From a virus, in IMG/VR virus record IMGVR_UViG_3300032284_001401, positions 1-43,772 of that record: a DNA stretch of 43,772 nucleotides; one strand, 5' to 3'. Shown in pieces: positions 1 to 6,832 of the stretch (positions within the stretch are counted from its first letter, which is position 1; each line of letters starts with the position of its first letter). The notes beneath the pieces are model-generated. The model searched no databases and was not told where the DNA came from. It worked only from the letters and a program-made list of their open reading frames with translations. The position numbers were made by a program, and so were the translations under genes.

Positions 1-374
1 CGCTCAACCATCTTCCCGCCGCATCCAGGGCAGCACGCCCTGACCGTCGCTTGCGTGGTCGCACTTGGCAGTATCGCCCGATGATGGTTCTCGAACTGCT
101 GGTACATAGACCATCCGAATGCCTTGACGTACCGATGATTGGCGCGGGCAAACTTGTACTTCCGCGCATCAATCACGAATGACGGATCATCATCAATCGA
201 CACCGCGACGAACGGCAGATTGATCGCCACGACTTCCAGCGGCGTCCCGCACAGATTCAACACCTTGTCAGGCTTCTCGTGAACGTGCGGCCACGGCGGA
301 CATTCGTGGCGCGACTCATTCGCCGGGCCGGTGATGATTATGTACTGGCCGGTTTTTATGTCGTCGATTTGCAT
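1..374 (-). CDS. Hypothetical protein with C-terminal CxxC motif, truncated by the window edge
   Basis: An open frame runs leftward from an ATG at 374 off the left end of the window, so the C-terminus is missing (124 residues seen). The protein starts MQIDDIKTGQYIIITGP and near the visible end has CCPGCGG, which with a second cysteine pair outside the window could form a zinc ribbon. Its start lies inside the last codons of the preceding gene (19-base overlap), so it is the fourth gene of the leftward operon that starts at 964. I do not recognise the family. The frame is long and coupled to its neighbour, which supports a real gene. Confidence 0.6.
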   Translation of the reverse strand, partial: MQIDDIKTGQYIIITGPANESRHECPPWPHVHEKPDKVLNLCGTPLEVVAINLPFVAVSIDDDPSFVIDARKYKFARANHRYVKAFGWSMYQQFENHHRAILPSATTQATVRACCPGCGGKMVE

Positions 375-562
375 AGCGATTCGTTCGATGGAACCATATC
401 GTCGTCATGTTGCGTTTGGCACTCCCGGCACCGATCCGCGATGATTTCCTCGTAGGTCAGGCACGCATCGCACTTCATTCCTGCGCAGAAATTACAGATG
501 TGCAAGACCTCGGCGGCAGTGCCGCATACTTCGCATCGGGGGATGTGCGCCTGAATCTTCAT
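356..562 (-). CDS. Small cysteine-rich (zinc-binding) protein
   Basis: This 68-residue protein has four closely spaced cysteine pairs (CEVC, CNFC, CDAC, CREC), a pattern typical of a double treble-clef or zinc-ribbon fold. That suggests metal binding and perhaps contact with nucleic acid or protein. The ATG at 562 overlaps the TGA of the upstream gene as ATGA, so translation is probably coupled. An upstream in-frame start would lengthen it by 22 residues, but the coupled start is better supported. The exact role is unknown. Confidence 0.6.
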   Translation of the reverse strand: MKIQAHIPRCEVCGTAAEVLHICNFCAGMKCDACLTYEEIIADRCRECQTQHDDDMVPSNESLCKSTT

Positions 563-813
563 GGCAAATTCTTCGCAAGTTCTAGTGCCGCTTCGCAATC
601 CTCTTTCTCCGTGTAACTCAAGTCGCAAAATCCATCGACCGAATAGCCAATCAACTGCGCGAATTGGGAACGATCATTATTGTTGCATTTTATTCTGGCG
701 AGATCATTCATATTGAGGTTGCCGTGGTCCAGAAGAAACCGAACAATCTCGTTTTCCTTAAACCGAATCGTTCCTTCTTCATCCCGATAAATCGGTTGCA
801 TTGGATGTTTCAT
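559..813 (-). CDS. Hypothetical small protein, 84 aa
   Basis: The second gene of the leftward operon starts MKHPMQPIYRDEEGTIRF at an ATG at 813 inside the end of the ribbon-helix-helix gene. The rest reads as a small soluble alpha/beta protein containing FKENEIVRFLLDHGNLNMND and ending in a helical acidic tail. No family is recognised. The gene overlaps both neighbours (35 bases upstream, ATGA downstream), which is normal for a tightly packed phage operon. The frame is open far upstream, but the longer version would run through the promoter at 973-1001 and is unlikely. Confidence 0.6.
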   Translation of the reverse strand: MKHPMQPIYRDEEGTIRFKENEIVRFLLDHGNLNMNDLARIKCNNNDRSQFAQLIGYSVDGFCDLSYTEKEDCEAALELAKNLP

Positions 814-964
814 TCGCGCCTTTCCGTTTTCCGCAATATTGCTCGACCATCGCATCAACGGTCGTCTTGATACTCCACCGCTTTTCCTTCGCCACCGACT
901 CAACCTTCCGGCGAGACTCGGGCGATATGCGGACGGTAAGCGATGCCTTGCTTTTGCTTTGCAC
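779..964 (-). CDS. Ribbon-helix-helix (Arc/CopG-like) DNA-binding protein
   Basis: This 61-residue protein has the layout of a ribbon-helix-helix repressor: a basic N-terminus, a beta strand KASLTVRIS, helix one around PESRRKVESVAKEK and helix two around TVDAMVEQYCGK. Members of this fold dimerise and insert the strand into the major groove at inverted repeats. The start is a GTG at 964, the only start after an in-frame stop, and it lies about 9 bases after the -10 box with no Shine-Dalgarno sequence, so the mRNA may be leaderless. A palindrome at 999-1013 overlaps its own -35 box and is the obvious candidate operator, implying autoregulation and control of the divergent gene at 1053. An antitoxin role is possible, but no toxin is evident next door. 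Confidence 0.65.
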   Translation of the reverse strand: MQSKSKASLTVRISPESRRKVESVAKEKRWSIKTTVDAMVEQYCGKRKGANETSNATDLSG

Positions 965-972
965 GACGGAGA

Positions 973-1001
973 ATCATACGCAGCAATTACAATTGTGTCA
1001 A
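973..1001 (-). promoter_or_regulatory. Sigma70 promoter of the leftward operon
   Basis: The reverse strand has TTGACA (996-1001), a 17-base spacer and TATGAT (973-978), close to ideal. The expected transcription start is near 966, two bases before the GTG of the ribbon-helix-helix gene. The -35 box overlaps the palindrome at 999-1013. Confidence 0.75.
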
Positions 1002-1013
1002 ATGTTACATTTG
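999..1013. promoter_or_regulatory. Candidate operator: 15-bp palindrome
   Basis: CAAATGTTACATTTG is a perfect inverted repeat with 7-base arms around one base. It sits between two divergent promoters and covers part of the leftward -35. A second short dyad, CAATTACAATTG at 984-995, lies in the leftward spacer. The ribbon-helix-helix protein encoded next door is the likely ligand; that is inference. Confidence 0.5.
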
Positions 1014-1016
1014 TGA

Positions 1017-1044
1017 TTGACTTGCGCGGATGGATGGGTATGCT
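1017..1044 (+). promoter_or_regulatory. Sigma70 promoter, rightward
   Basis: TTGACT (1017-1022), a 16-base spacer and TATGCT (1039-1044). The expected start near 1051 is two bases before the ATG at 1053, again suggesting a leaderless transcript. It is divergent from the promoter at 973-1001. Confidence 0.5.
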
Positions 1045-1052
1045 TGGCGGGT

Positions 1053-1379
1053 ATGATTGAATTGAACCGACTGATCGCGGTGTCGGCAAAGCTCGGATGC
1101 CCGCTGTGCCTCGAATATCCGATTCAAGCGAGCCACATAAATCAGGGGTTGCTACTCGCAAATAATGGTATGCGAACAGCCAATGGTGAATTTTGGTTGA
1201 TAGGCTACACGCTATCTACGTCATTCGAGGAAACGGGCCGACGATTCGTGAAATTGCGATTCAAGGTTTTTCCGGCTTTGCCTGATTTGGATTCCCATGA
1301 AATCGAGGAAATGTTCCCTCGCGCCGAAATTTCCGCCGCACTTTCCGGTTACACTCGGGCATGGTTTGGAACCCCGTAA
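1053..1379 (+). CDS. Hypothetical protein, 108 aa
   Basis: The protein starts MIELNRLIAVSAKLGCPLCL and contains one CPLC cysteine pair near the N-terminus. I do not recognise a family. It is the first rightward gene after the divergent promoter region, and its ATG lies 9 bases after the -10 box with no convincing Shine-Dalgarno sequence. A TTG at 1017 would give a longer frame, but that codon is part of the -35 box, so the ATG at 1053 is preferred. Confidence 0.55.
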   Translation: MIELNRLIAVSAKLGCPLCLEYPIQASHINQGLLLANNGMRTANGEFWLIGYTLSTSFEETGRRFVKLRFKVFPALPDLDSHEIEEMFPRAEISAALSGYTRAWFGTP

Positions 1380-1400
1380 ACAATTGAGAACAACAAGCAA

Positions 1401-2222
1401 ATGGAAATGGAATCAGCAACTCCGGTTATCGACGGCAAAAGCCTGATCGTCGAATATGCCGACACGACGATCAACGAGCAATTCGATTCGGTGACAGGAC
1501 ATTTGAACCTGCGCCGCGAATACAAACTGCTGTCGGCCAGCCCGATGGTAGGCAACAACGGTAGTACATATTCTAAGTTGAGGTTGCAGACGTACAACAA
1601 TTCGATGGCGCAATTGCCGGTTTCGGACATTGACGGGCTTATTTCGCTAACGTCCGTGCTGATCGTGGAGAACCGGGTCGTCGATCTAGGATGGCGACTG
1701 CCTTACATGCGCCAGCCAGGCGATCTTGTGCCGCTATGCAAGATGCTTCCTGAAAACTGCGTGATGGCAGAACTCGGCAGTTTTGCGGGTGAGAGTGCGG
1801 CACAGTTCCGGCAATCCGGCAAAGTGGCACATATCATCTGCGTCGATATGTGGGCCGGTGGATATGCTTCTGGCGATGAGGCCAGCATGTCGCCAATGGA
1901 AACCGCGAAAGCGGCGTTCGATCATCGTATGTCCGACCCGCGACTATTGGGACAATGCACGGCACTGAGAATGTCCACCGTGGAAGCGGCGAAAAATATT
2001 AAGGATGGTTCGCTCGATGCGATCTATGTCGATGCGAGCCACGTTTACGATGATGTGGTTGCCGACTTGCGGGCGTGGATACCAAAGGTCAAGATGGGCG
2101 GCATCATCGCCGGGCATGATTGGTCTTTGGCGCACTTCGGCGTTGTCAAAGCCGTGATAGACGTTCTGGAAAAACCGGACTTCGTGTTTCCTGATTCGTC
2201 GTGGATGAAACGAAAGGTGTAA
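1401..2222 (+). CDS. SAM-dependent methyltransferase (Methyltransf_24-like)
   Basis: This 273-residue protein has a class I methyltransferase domain in its C-terminal two thirds. Motif I is seen as MAELGSFAGESAAQF, the acidic end of the second strand as ICVDMW, and motif IV as LDAIYVDASHVYDDV followed by MGGIIAGHDW. This arrangement is typical of the Methyltransf_24 group, which methylates small molecules or sugars and is often found with surface-polysaccharide genes. The roughly 100-residue N-terminal part has no recognised domain. It is separated by one base from the next gene. The substrate is unknown; modification of host surface glycans or of the virion is possible, given the glycosyltransferase-like genes at 14552 and 27314. 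Confidence 0.8.
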   Translation: MEMESATPVIDGKSLIVEYADTTINEQFDSVTGHLNLRREYKLLSASPMVGNNGSTYSKLRLQTYNNSMAQLPVSDIDGLISLTSVLIVENRVVDLGWRLPYMRQPGDLVPLCKMLPENCVMAELGSFAGESAAQFRQSGKVAHIICVDMWAGGYASGDEASMSPMETAKAAFDHRMSDPRLLGQCTALRMSTVEAAKNIKDGSLDAIYVDASHVYDDVVADLRAWIPKVKMGGIIAGHDWSLAHFGVVKAVIDVLEKPDFVFPDSSWMKRKV

Positions 2223-2223
2223 T

Positions 2224-2490
2224 GTGACTCCGACCCAAGCGCAACAATTCTGGCATGAGTGGCAAGCGTTTCGCGCCAAGTGGGGATGCCGGGCGATCCA
2301 TGATGTGTTCGGATTCGCCAGCGTCATGTTCCCCGACGAAAGCATCGTCCGACTGGAATCAGACTCACTGCGCGTTGTGGACTTGAAGCCAGGCGAATTG
2401 AGAACGGAGCCGGACATTGCGCGGCGAACCGCGATAACGGAATGGGGACGAACAAGCATCGGGGGAAGTGACACAACATTGAACATTTGA
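2224..2490 (+). CDS. Hypothetical protein, 88 aa
   Basis: This soluble, aromatic-rich protein starts from a GTG right after the methyltransferase stop, with AAAGG upstream at a workable distance. Its N-terminus, TPTQAQQFWHEWQAFRAKWG, is helical. The family is not recognised. A palindromic repeat follows the stop codon within six bases. Confidence 0.55.
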   Translation: MTPTQAQQFWHEWQAFRAKWGCRAIHDVFGFASVMFPDESIVRLESDSLRVVDLKPGELRTEPDIARRTAITEWGRTSIGGSDTTLNI

Positions 2491-2495
2491 CCCAC

Positions 2496-2511
2496 GCGCC
2501 AAATTTGGCGC
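2496..2511. repeat. Dispersed palindrome, copy 1
   Basis: GCGCCAAATTTGGCGC, perfect, 5 bases after the stop of the 2224-2490 gene. The right arm runs on into AAGG, just ahead of the next start. It belongs to a nine-copy family in this window. Confidence 0.85.
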
Positions 2512-2531
2512 AAGGTTGAAGGAAAGAGAAT

Positions 2532-2762
2532 ATGAACGGAATCGGATCAATCAGCATTCAGAATATGGACCTGCCGCAGATCATGCGGGAACTCGCCCGG
2601 CTCGGCGCGATCAAGCTCGGCATCAGGCGCAAGGCCACTTGGCGATATGGCGAAATGGACGCACCATCCATGGCGCAACTTCGTGGGCCGAACGGAAAGA
2701 TCGACGAAATCAACCGCGAGTTGGCGGTGCGGGAAAAGAACGATTACGCAAACCGGCGATAG
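2532..2762 (+). CDS. Hypothetical protein, 76 aa
   Basis: This small basic protein is preceded by AAGGAAAGAGAAT, a good ribosome-binding site. It starts MNGIGSISIQNMDLPQIMRE and is predicted to be mostly helical. An overlapping frame from 2516 has no comparable start signal and is treated as a shadow. The function is unknown. Confidence 0.55.
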   Translation: MNGIGSISIQNMDLPQIMRELARLGAIKLGIRRKATWRYGEMDAPSMAQLRGPNGKIDEINRELAVREKNDYANRR

Positions 2763-2780
2763 GGATGTGAGGAAAACCCC

Positions 2781-2996
2781 ATGCACAAAATGACAATCGT
2801 AAAGGGAAACGAATCGGTCACGGTTGAATCGCCTACCGCATACGGATGCTGGATTCTTGCATTGGCGAGTTTGATTCGTGACACCGGATCTGTGGCGGAA
2901 AATGAGCGGATGGCCAATCGGTTGAAGGCGATGGATGGTACAGGCATCATTGCGGATGACCAGTACGCGAACGGAATAACTGAGAAGAAAATTTGA
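2781..2996 (+). CDS. Hypothetical protein, 71 aa
   Basis: This small acidic protein follows a GAGGAAAAC ribosome-binding site. It contains GCWILALASLIRDTGSVAEN, a short amphipathic helix followed by a polar stretch. The family is not recognised. It lies in a string of short genes between the methyltransferase and the integrase, a usual place for accessory genes. Confidence 0.5.
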   Translation: MHKMTIVKGNESVTVESPTAYGCWILALASLIRDTGSVAENERMANRLKAMDGTGIIADDQYANGITEKKI

Positions 2997-3007
2997 GGAA
3001 GAAATTC

Positions 3008-3280
3008 ATGAGCGAGCGAATTGACAACTACAATCGTCGGGCGGCTATTTGCATTTCAGAGCAACTGTTAGTTGAAGTCATGAATCTCCCGGAGGGAACG
3101 AGAATCGTTGACGCCAAATACAATAAGATTTTATCAACCATCGAATTGGTTGTGATTCACAAGGACTTGGCGGAAGTCGGCGTTGGCGATTGCGTTCCGG
3201 TAGTCAGTCCATCATTTTCGCGCCAACCGCCTATTCGATTCGATGGATGGGGTCAAAAACGTCACATTGACAATGCGTGA
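3008..3280 (+). CDS. Hypothetical protein, 90 aa
   Basis: The protein starts MSERIDNYNRRAAICISEQL from an ATG preceded by GAGGAAG. It reads as an alpha/beta protein with alternating strands (RIVDAKYNKILSTIELVVIH). The integrase promoter lies inside its last codons (3267-3295). The family is not recognised. Confidence 0.5.
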   Translation: MSERIDNYNRRAAICISEQLLVEVMNLPEGTRIVDAKYNKILSTIELVVIHKDLAEVGVGDCVPVVSPSFSRQPPIRFDGWGQKRHIDNA

Positions 3281-3295
3281 CCACTAACGTATTAT
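3267..3295 (+). promoter_or_regulatory. Sigma70 promoter of the integrase gene, with dyad
   Basis: TTGACA (3267-3272), a 17-base spacer and TATTAT (3290-3295). The -35 is embedded in a near-palindrome at 3261-3281 (GTCACATTG, A, CAATGCGTGAC, one extra base on the right arm), a likely operator. The expected start is near 3302, with the GTG at 3334 preceded by GGAGAAGAG. Confidence 0.7.
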
Positions 3296-3333
3296 TCTGC
3301 ACGGTCCAATTAACCCGTAGCAGGAGAAGAGTC

Positions 3334-4002
3334 GTGAAATATCCCGCAGAAATTTTGGATGATGATGAGGTACGCAGGCTTATCATGGCCCCGAGTACGG
3401 ATTGTCCAACCGGAGTCCGCAACCGCGCATTGCTGGTGCTTTTGTACCGAAGCGGATTGCGTATCAGTGAGGCTCTAGACTTGAAGCCATCGGACTTGGA
3501 CGCCAGCAAGGGAACGATCCGTGTATTGCACGGCAAGGGTGACAAGGCGCGTACGGTCGGCATGGACCCGATGGCGTTCGGCATCGTTCAAAACTGGATG
3601 ACGGTTCGATCTACGCTCGGCTACAACGGGCACAATCCGTTGTTCTGCACACTCAAGGGCGGTCCAATGTCCTACCGGTACATCCGCGCCATGATGAAGC
3701 GGATTGCCAAGCGGGCCAAGATCGAGAAGCGTGTTCACGCGCATGGGTTGCGGCATCAGATGGCTGTCGAAATGGCGCGTGAGGGTCAACCGATTACGAC
3801 GATTCAATTGCAATTGGGGCACGCTCGGGCCAGCACGACGGCGACGTACCTTAGCAGGATTTCGCCACAAGAGGCGATTGACGCGGCACGGGCGCGATCA
3901 TGGTCGGGCGGACCGGAAACCAGCCTGATTGAGCAGATCAGGCAGATGCAGGCACAGTTGAATGATCTGTGTGCGCAGGCGGGAAAGGTCGGTGTGGCGT
4001 GA
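3334..4002 (+). CDS. Tyrosine recombinase / integrase, catalytic domain only
   Basis: This 222-residue protein contains the complete active-site set of the tyrosine recombinase family: R43 (SGLRISE), K68 (HGKGDK), H137 and R140 (HGLRH), H163 (LGHARAS) and Y172 (TYLSR). It would cut and rejoin DNA through a 3'-phosphotyrosine. It begins directly with the catalytic domain; the N-terminal core-binding (SAM-like) domain of XerC/D and phage integrases is missing, and a 40-residue helical tail follows the tyrosine. The GTG at 3334 has a strong GGAGAAGAG site and a promoter 40 bases upstream, so a longer start at 3277 is unlikely. Phage integration, dimer resolution or a defective integrase are all possible. 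No attachment site was identified. Confidence 0.85.
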   Translation: MKYPAEILDDDEVRRLIMAPSTDCPTGVRNRALLVLLYRSGLRISEALDLKPSDLDASKGTIRVLHGKGDKARTVGMDPMAFGIVQNWMTVRSTLGYNGHNPLFCTLKGGPMSYRYIRAMMKRIAKRAKIEKRVHAHGLRHQMAVEMAREGQPITTIQLQLGHARASTTATYLSRISPQEAIDAARARSWSGGPETSLIEQIRQMQAQLNDLCAQAGKVGVA

Positions 4003-4247
4003 ATCAAATTGACGAAATCATATTGGAAGCCGATTGCCAGAAGTTGACCAAGGACTTGGGCATGAGCGAAGAAGAAATAAAGGTTGCCAGCGCAATGTCA
4101 TTAAGCATGGCCGAAATGTCGCTGGCGGCATCGCATATAGCGGTTCATGCCAGAATGATAAACGCCAATCGGCGGCGGTTCGTGGTTAAGTGTGCGTTGG
4201 CTATTTCCCTTCAATGCATGAAAGATATACCGGAGGTTGACGCATGA
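3999..4247 (+). CDS. Hypothetical helical protein, 82 aa
   Basis: The GTG start overlaps the integrase stop as GTGA. The protein starts MNQIDEIILEADCQKLTKDL and is rich in helix-forming residues and methionine (SMSLAEM-type repeats in the middle). It ends in ATGA overlap with the next gene, just upstream of the terminase. A terminase small subunit would be expected near here, but no helix-turn-helix is clear, so that role is only a possibility. Confidence 0.55.
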   Translation: MNQIDEIILEADCQKLTKDLGMSEEEIKVASAMSLSMAEMSLAASHIAVHARMINANRRRFVVKCALAISLQCMKDIPEVDA

Positions 4248-4438
4248 GCGATGAAACCAAAAACCCGCACGCGGTTGCAATCGGCAGGCTTGGCGGATTG
4301 AAGGGTGGACGCATCCGCGCCGCGAACATGACGCCGGAAGAACGAAAGTCCAGCGCATCGGCGGCGGCAAAGGCGCGATGGTCCCCAGAAGCTCGGGCGG
4401 CACGACTGGCGAAGATGAACGAAAGGAAGAATGGCTGA
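4244..4438 (+). CDS. Small basic KGG-like protein upstream of terminase
   Basis: This 64-residue Lys/Arg/Ala-rich protein has GRLGGLKGGRIRAANMTPEE followed by a helical AAAKARWSPEARAARLAKM tail. This GG-x-KGG plus alanine-rich tail layout recurs in small phage and plasmid proteins of unknown function and suggests nucleic-acid binding. It is coupled on both sides: ATGA with the previous gene, and the terminase ATG lies 8 bases before its stop. The gene at 41078 has a similar composition and motif order. Confidence 0.6.
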   Translation: MSDETKNPHAVAIGRLGGLKGGRIRAANMTPEERKSSASAAAKARWSPEARAARLAKMNERKNG

Positions 4439-6467
4439 GCAACCGTCACTACTTGAACTTGCGAAGTTAGCCCAAGCGCTACTGCCGACGATTGAACCGT
4501 TGAAGCAGGCGCAAGAGGCACAGCCGCAAACGCCAGGGGACTTCGCTATTCTGGCGAGTCGCGGACGGTGGAAGATGGCGCGTCACTTGAAGTTGCTTAA
4601 CGATAAGTTGACGGCGTTGGCAGAGGGGAAGATAAAGCGGTTGATCGTTACGATGCCCCCGCGACACGGAAAAAGTGAGTTTTGCTCGAAATACTTTCCC
4701 GCGTGGTACATAGGAAGATACCCGGAAAACCGATTTATTCTTTGTTCGTATCAAGCCGAGTTTGCGGCAACTTGGGGCGAAAAGGCCAGAAACATTCTCG
4801 AAGAATTTGGCGAGCAACATTTTGGAATCAAGGTGAGGGAGGATGCCCGCGCAAGAGATAGCTGGCAAGTTCAAGGCCGTGACGGCGGCATGGTTACGGC
4901 TGGCGTCGGCGGCTCAATTACAGGCCGCGGGGCAAATTTATTATCGGTCGATGATCCCCTTAAAAATTCCGAAGAAGCGAACTCGAAAACCATCCGAGAA
5001 AAGATTGTCCAATGGTGGCAGTCAACAGCACTTACCCGAATCGAACCGAATGGTTCTGCGCTGATTATTCAGACCCGATGGCACGGCGACGATCTTGCCG
5101 GAAACTTGCTTGCGGAAGCGAACGATCCAGATGATCCAGTGGATGAGCAATGGGAATTGATAAATCTTCCCGCACTCGCGGAAGAAAATGATCCGTTGGG
5201 CCGAAAGGTGGGCGAAGCATTGTGGCCGGAACGGTACGATGCATCCAGACTTCATCGCATGAAACGCCGCATGTCGTCGGCAATCTGGAACGCCCTTTAT
5301 CAGCAACGTCCCGTCGCGGCTGGCGGTGAAATCTTCAACCGCAACACGTTCCGATATTACGAAGAATTGTCGATCAACGGCGCGGTCCAGTTCTATAAAC
5401 TATTCAACGCTGCCGGAAACGGCTGGACGGTTAAGGCGTCCGAATGCTTCTATTTTCTCGCGGTTGATCCGGCATCATCCGAGAAAGAGTCCGCCGACTG
5501 GACCGTGGTTACGGTATGGGCTGTGTCACAAAGTTTCGATATGATCTTGGTCGATATGAGCCGGGAGCAGGCCCGAATATCAAAGACGCGGGAAACCATT
5601 GTGCGATTGTATCGACATTGGAAGTGCGAGTTTGCTGTAGTCGAAAAGAACTCGATTGGCTTGCCGTTGCTTCAATCGTTGCGCGATGGTGGATTGACGG
5701 TGCGATCTGCTGAGGCCCGCGTTGACAAAGTATTGCGGGCGCAGGCAGCAGAGATGCGGTTCGCGGCGGGCATGATTCACTTCCCGAAGGTATGCACGTT
5801 TCAAAAGGCGTTGGCGGCACTGATTGATGAATTGGAATCGTTTCCAAAGGGGGCGCACGATGATTGCTGTTTCGTGGCAGGTACGATAGTGGACGGAAAG
5901 CCGATTGAAGAAATTCAGGTTGGCGATTGGGTTACTAGCGCATGCGACTCAAATTACGGTTTCCAAATAGAGAAAAAGCCTGTAACGCGATTATTCAAGA
6001 GAAAGGCAAAGAGGTTGGTGCGCGTTACGACCGCCAACGGGTCACAGGTTGTTTGCACGCCGAATCACTTGTTTTTTTCGGGAACCATTGGCGGTTATGT
6101 CAGGGCTGATATGATTAAGAATCAGCTTGTGCTAACCGCTCCGTCGTTCGATTCGTTGTCGCTTGTGAACAGGGTGGAGGATGTTCCGTGCGAAAACGAA
6201 TGCGACGTTTACAACATCGAAGTCGAGGACAATAACAACTATTTTGCTAATGGCATTTTGGTCCATAACTGCGACTCTCTCGCATGGGGTGCCCATATGG
6301 TCAACTCCCTTGGTGGACCCGTCCGTGACCGCGAAGATCAGGCGTACATCGCCAACGAAGAACTTGAAACAACCGCACTGGCGGTGCGTGCCGCTGCGCC
6401 GGGTGGACAGATCGAATCGAAGTCTGTCGTGGTTGCCGACGCGGACATTGAATGGTTGGAGAATTAA
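4431..6467 (+). CDS. terL: Terminase large subunit interrupted by a mini-intein
   Basis: This is the DNA-packaging motor ATPase-nuclease. The ATPase half shows Walker A at residues 75-83 (MPPRHGKSE) and Walker B at 169-176 (LLSVDDP). The RNase H-like nuclease half shows D346 (FLAVDPASS), E405 (VVEKNS) and the final acidic cluster HDD at 476-478. Right after HDD-C the frame enters a 134-residue intein (residues 480-613) and returns at CDSLAWG. Joining the flanks gives HDDCCDSLAW, matching the usual HDDxxD motif, so splicing is needed to assemble the nuclease site. The mature terminase would be 544 residues, a normal size. The start overlaps the previous gene by 8 bases. Confidence 0.95.
   Translation: MAEQPSLLELAKLAQALLPTIEPLKQAQEAQPQTPGDFAILASRGRWKMARHLKLLNDKLTALAEGKIKRLIVTMPPRHGKSEFCSKYFPAWYIGRYPENRFILCSYQAEFAATWGEKARNILEEFGEQHFGIKVREDARARDSWQVQGRDGGMVTAGVGGSITGRGANLLSVDDPLKNSEEANSKTIREKIVQWWQSTALTRIEPNGSALIIQTRWHGDDLAGNLLAEANDPDDPVDEQWELINLPALAEENDPLGRKVGEALWPERYDASRLHRMKRRMSSAIWNALYQQRPVAAGGEIFNRNTFRYYEELSINGAVQFYKLFNAAGNGWTVKASECFYFLAVDPASSEKESADWTVVTVWAVSQSFDMILVDMSREQARISKTRETIVRLYRHWKCEFAVVEKNSIGLPLLQSLRDGGLTVRSAEARVDKVLRAQAAEMRFAAGMIHFPKVCTFQKALAALIDELESFPKGAHDDCCFVAGTIVDGKPIEEIQVGDWVTSACDSNYGFQIEKKPVTRLFKRKAKRLVRVTTANGSQVVCTPNHLFFSGTIGGYVRADMIKNQLVLTAPSFDSLSLVNRVEDVPCENECDVYNIEVEDNNNYFANGILVHNCDSLAWGAHMVNSLGGPVRDREDQAYIANEELETTALAVRAAAPGGQIESKSVVVADADIEWLEN
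5868..6269 (+). other. Mini-intein inside the terminase (134 aa, no homing endonuclease)
   Basis: Hallmarks of an intein are present. It starts at Cys480 (CFVAGTIVDG, block A), has block B with T543 and H546 (CTPNHLFF), block F (VYNIEVEDNNNYFANG) and ends at His612-Asn613, followed by Cys614 as the +1 nucleophile. The length of 134 residues leaves no room for a homing endonuclease, so it is a minimal Hint domain. Starting at the second of two adjacent cysteines restores the conserved terminase spacing; starting at Cys479 would remove one residue from HDDxxD. Confidence 0.93.
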
Positions 6468-6688
6468 TGCCGCAACCACAAATAATCCTCGGCGAGCATC
6501 GGTTCGCGTCCAACCGCTTGCGCCCCAGCGAGCAAGGCGGCGGATACAAGGTTAGCAGCAATCGGAACAAGATGGTGTTATACTTCATCAATCCAGCCGA
6601 AACGATCCGCATCGAAGGCGCGGAGAACGTGGCGAATGCTCTGCGGGAAATCGAGTACGCTTTTGATGATGAGGACCAGTGGTCATGA
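6467..6688 (+). CDS. Hypothetical protein, 73 aa
   Basis: The ATG overlaps the terminase stop (TAATG), so translation is coupled. The protein starts MPQPQIILGEHRFASNRLRP and has an alternating strand region (NKMVLYFINPAETIRIEG) and an acidic C-terminus. The family is not recognised. An upstream ATG at 6452 lies inside the terminase and is less likely. Confidence 0.55.
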   Translation: MPQPQIILGEHRFASNRLRPSEQGGGYKVSSNRNKMVLYFINPAETIRIEGAENVANALREIEYAFDDEDQWS

Positions 6689-6786
6689 AGAAGAAACCCA
6701 AGCCATCGCCGATTGCTTTAGCCGCCATTCGTGCGTTGAAGTGGCAGAAGAAGATCGTGAAGAAGTCGAGAAAGGTAGGCCGGTGA
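6685..6786 (+). CDS. Small basic peptide, 33 aa
   Basis: The ATG overlaps the previous stop as ATGA. The product, starting MKKKPKPSPIALAAIRALKW, is very rich in lysine and arginine and would be an amphipathic basic helix. Coupling and the lack of another gene here support it, but its short length makes it uncertain. The palindromic repeat follows its stop by 10 bases. Confidence 0.4.
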   Translation: MKKKPKPSPIALAAIRALKWQKKIVKKSRKVGR

Positions 6787-6796
6787 TGCCAGCCAC

Positions 6797-6812
6797 GCGC
6801 CAAATTTGGCGC
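6797..6812. repeat. Dispersed palindrome, copy 2
   Basis: GCGCCAAATTTGGCGC, perfect, between the small basic peptide gene and the minor head gene. The right arm continues as AAGG, 20 bases before the next ATG. Confidence 0.85.
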
Positions 6813-6832
6813 AAGGTATAAAGGATTCCCAT

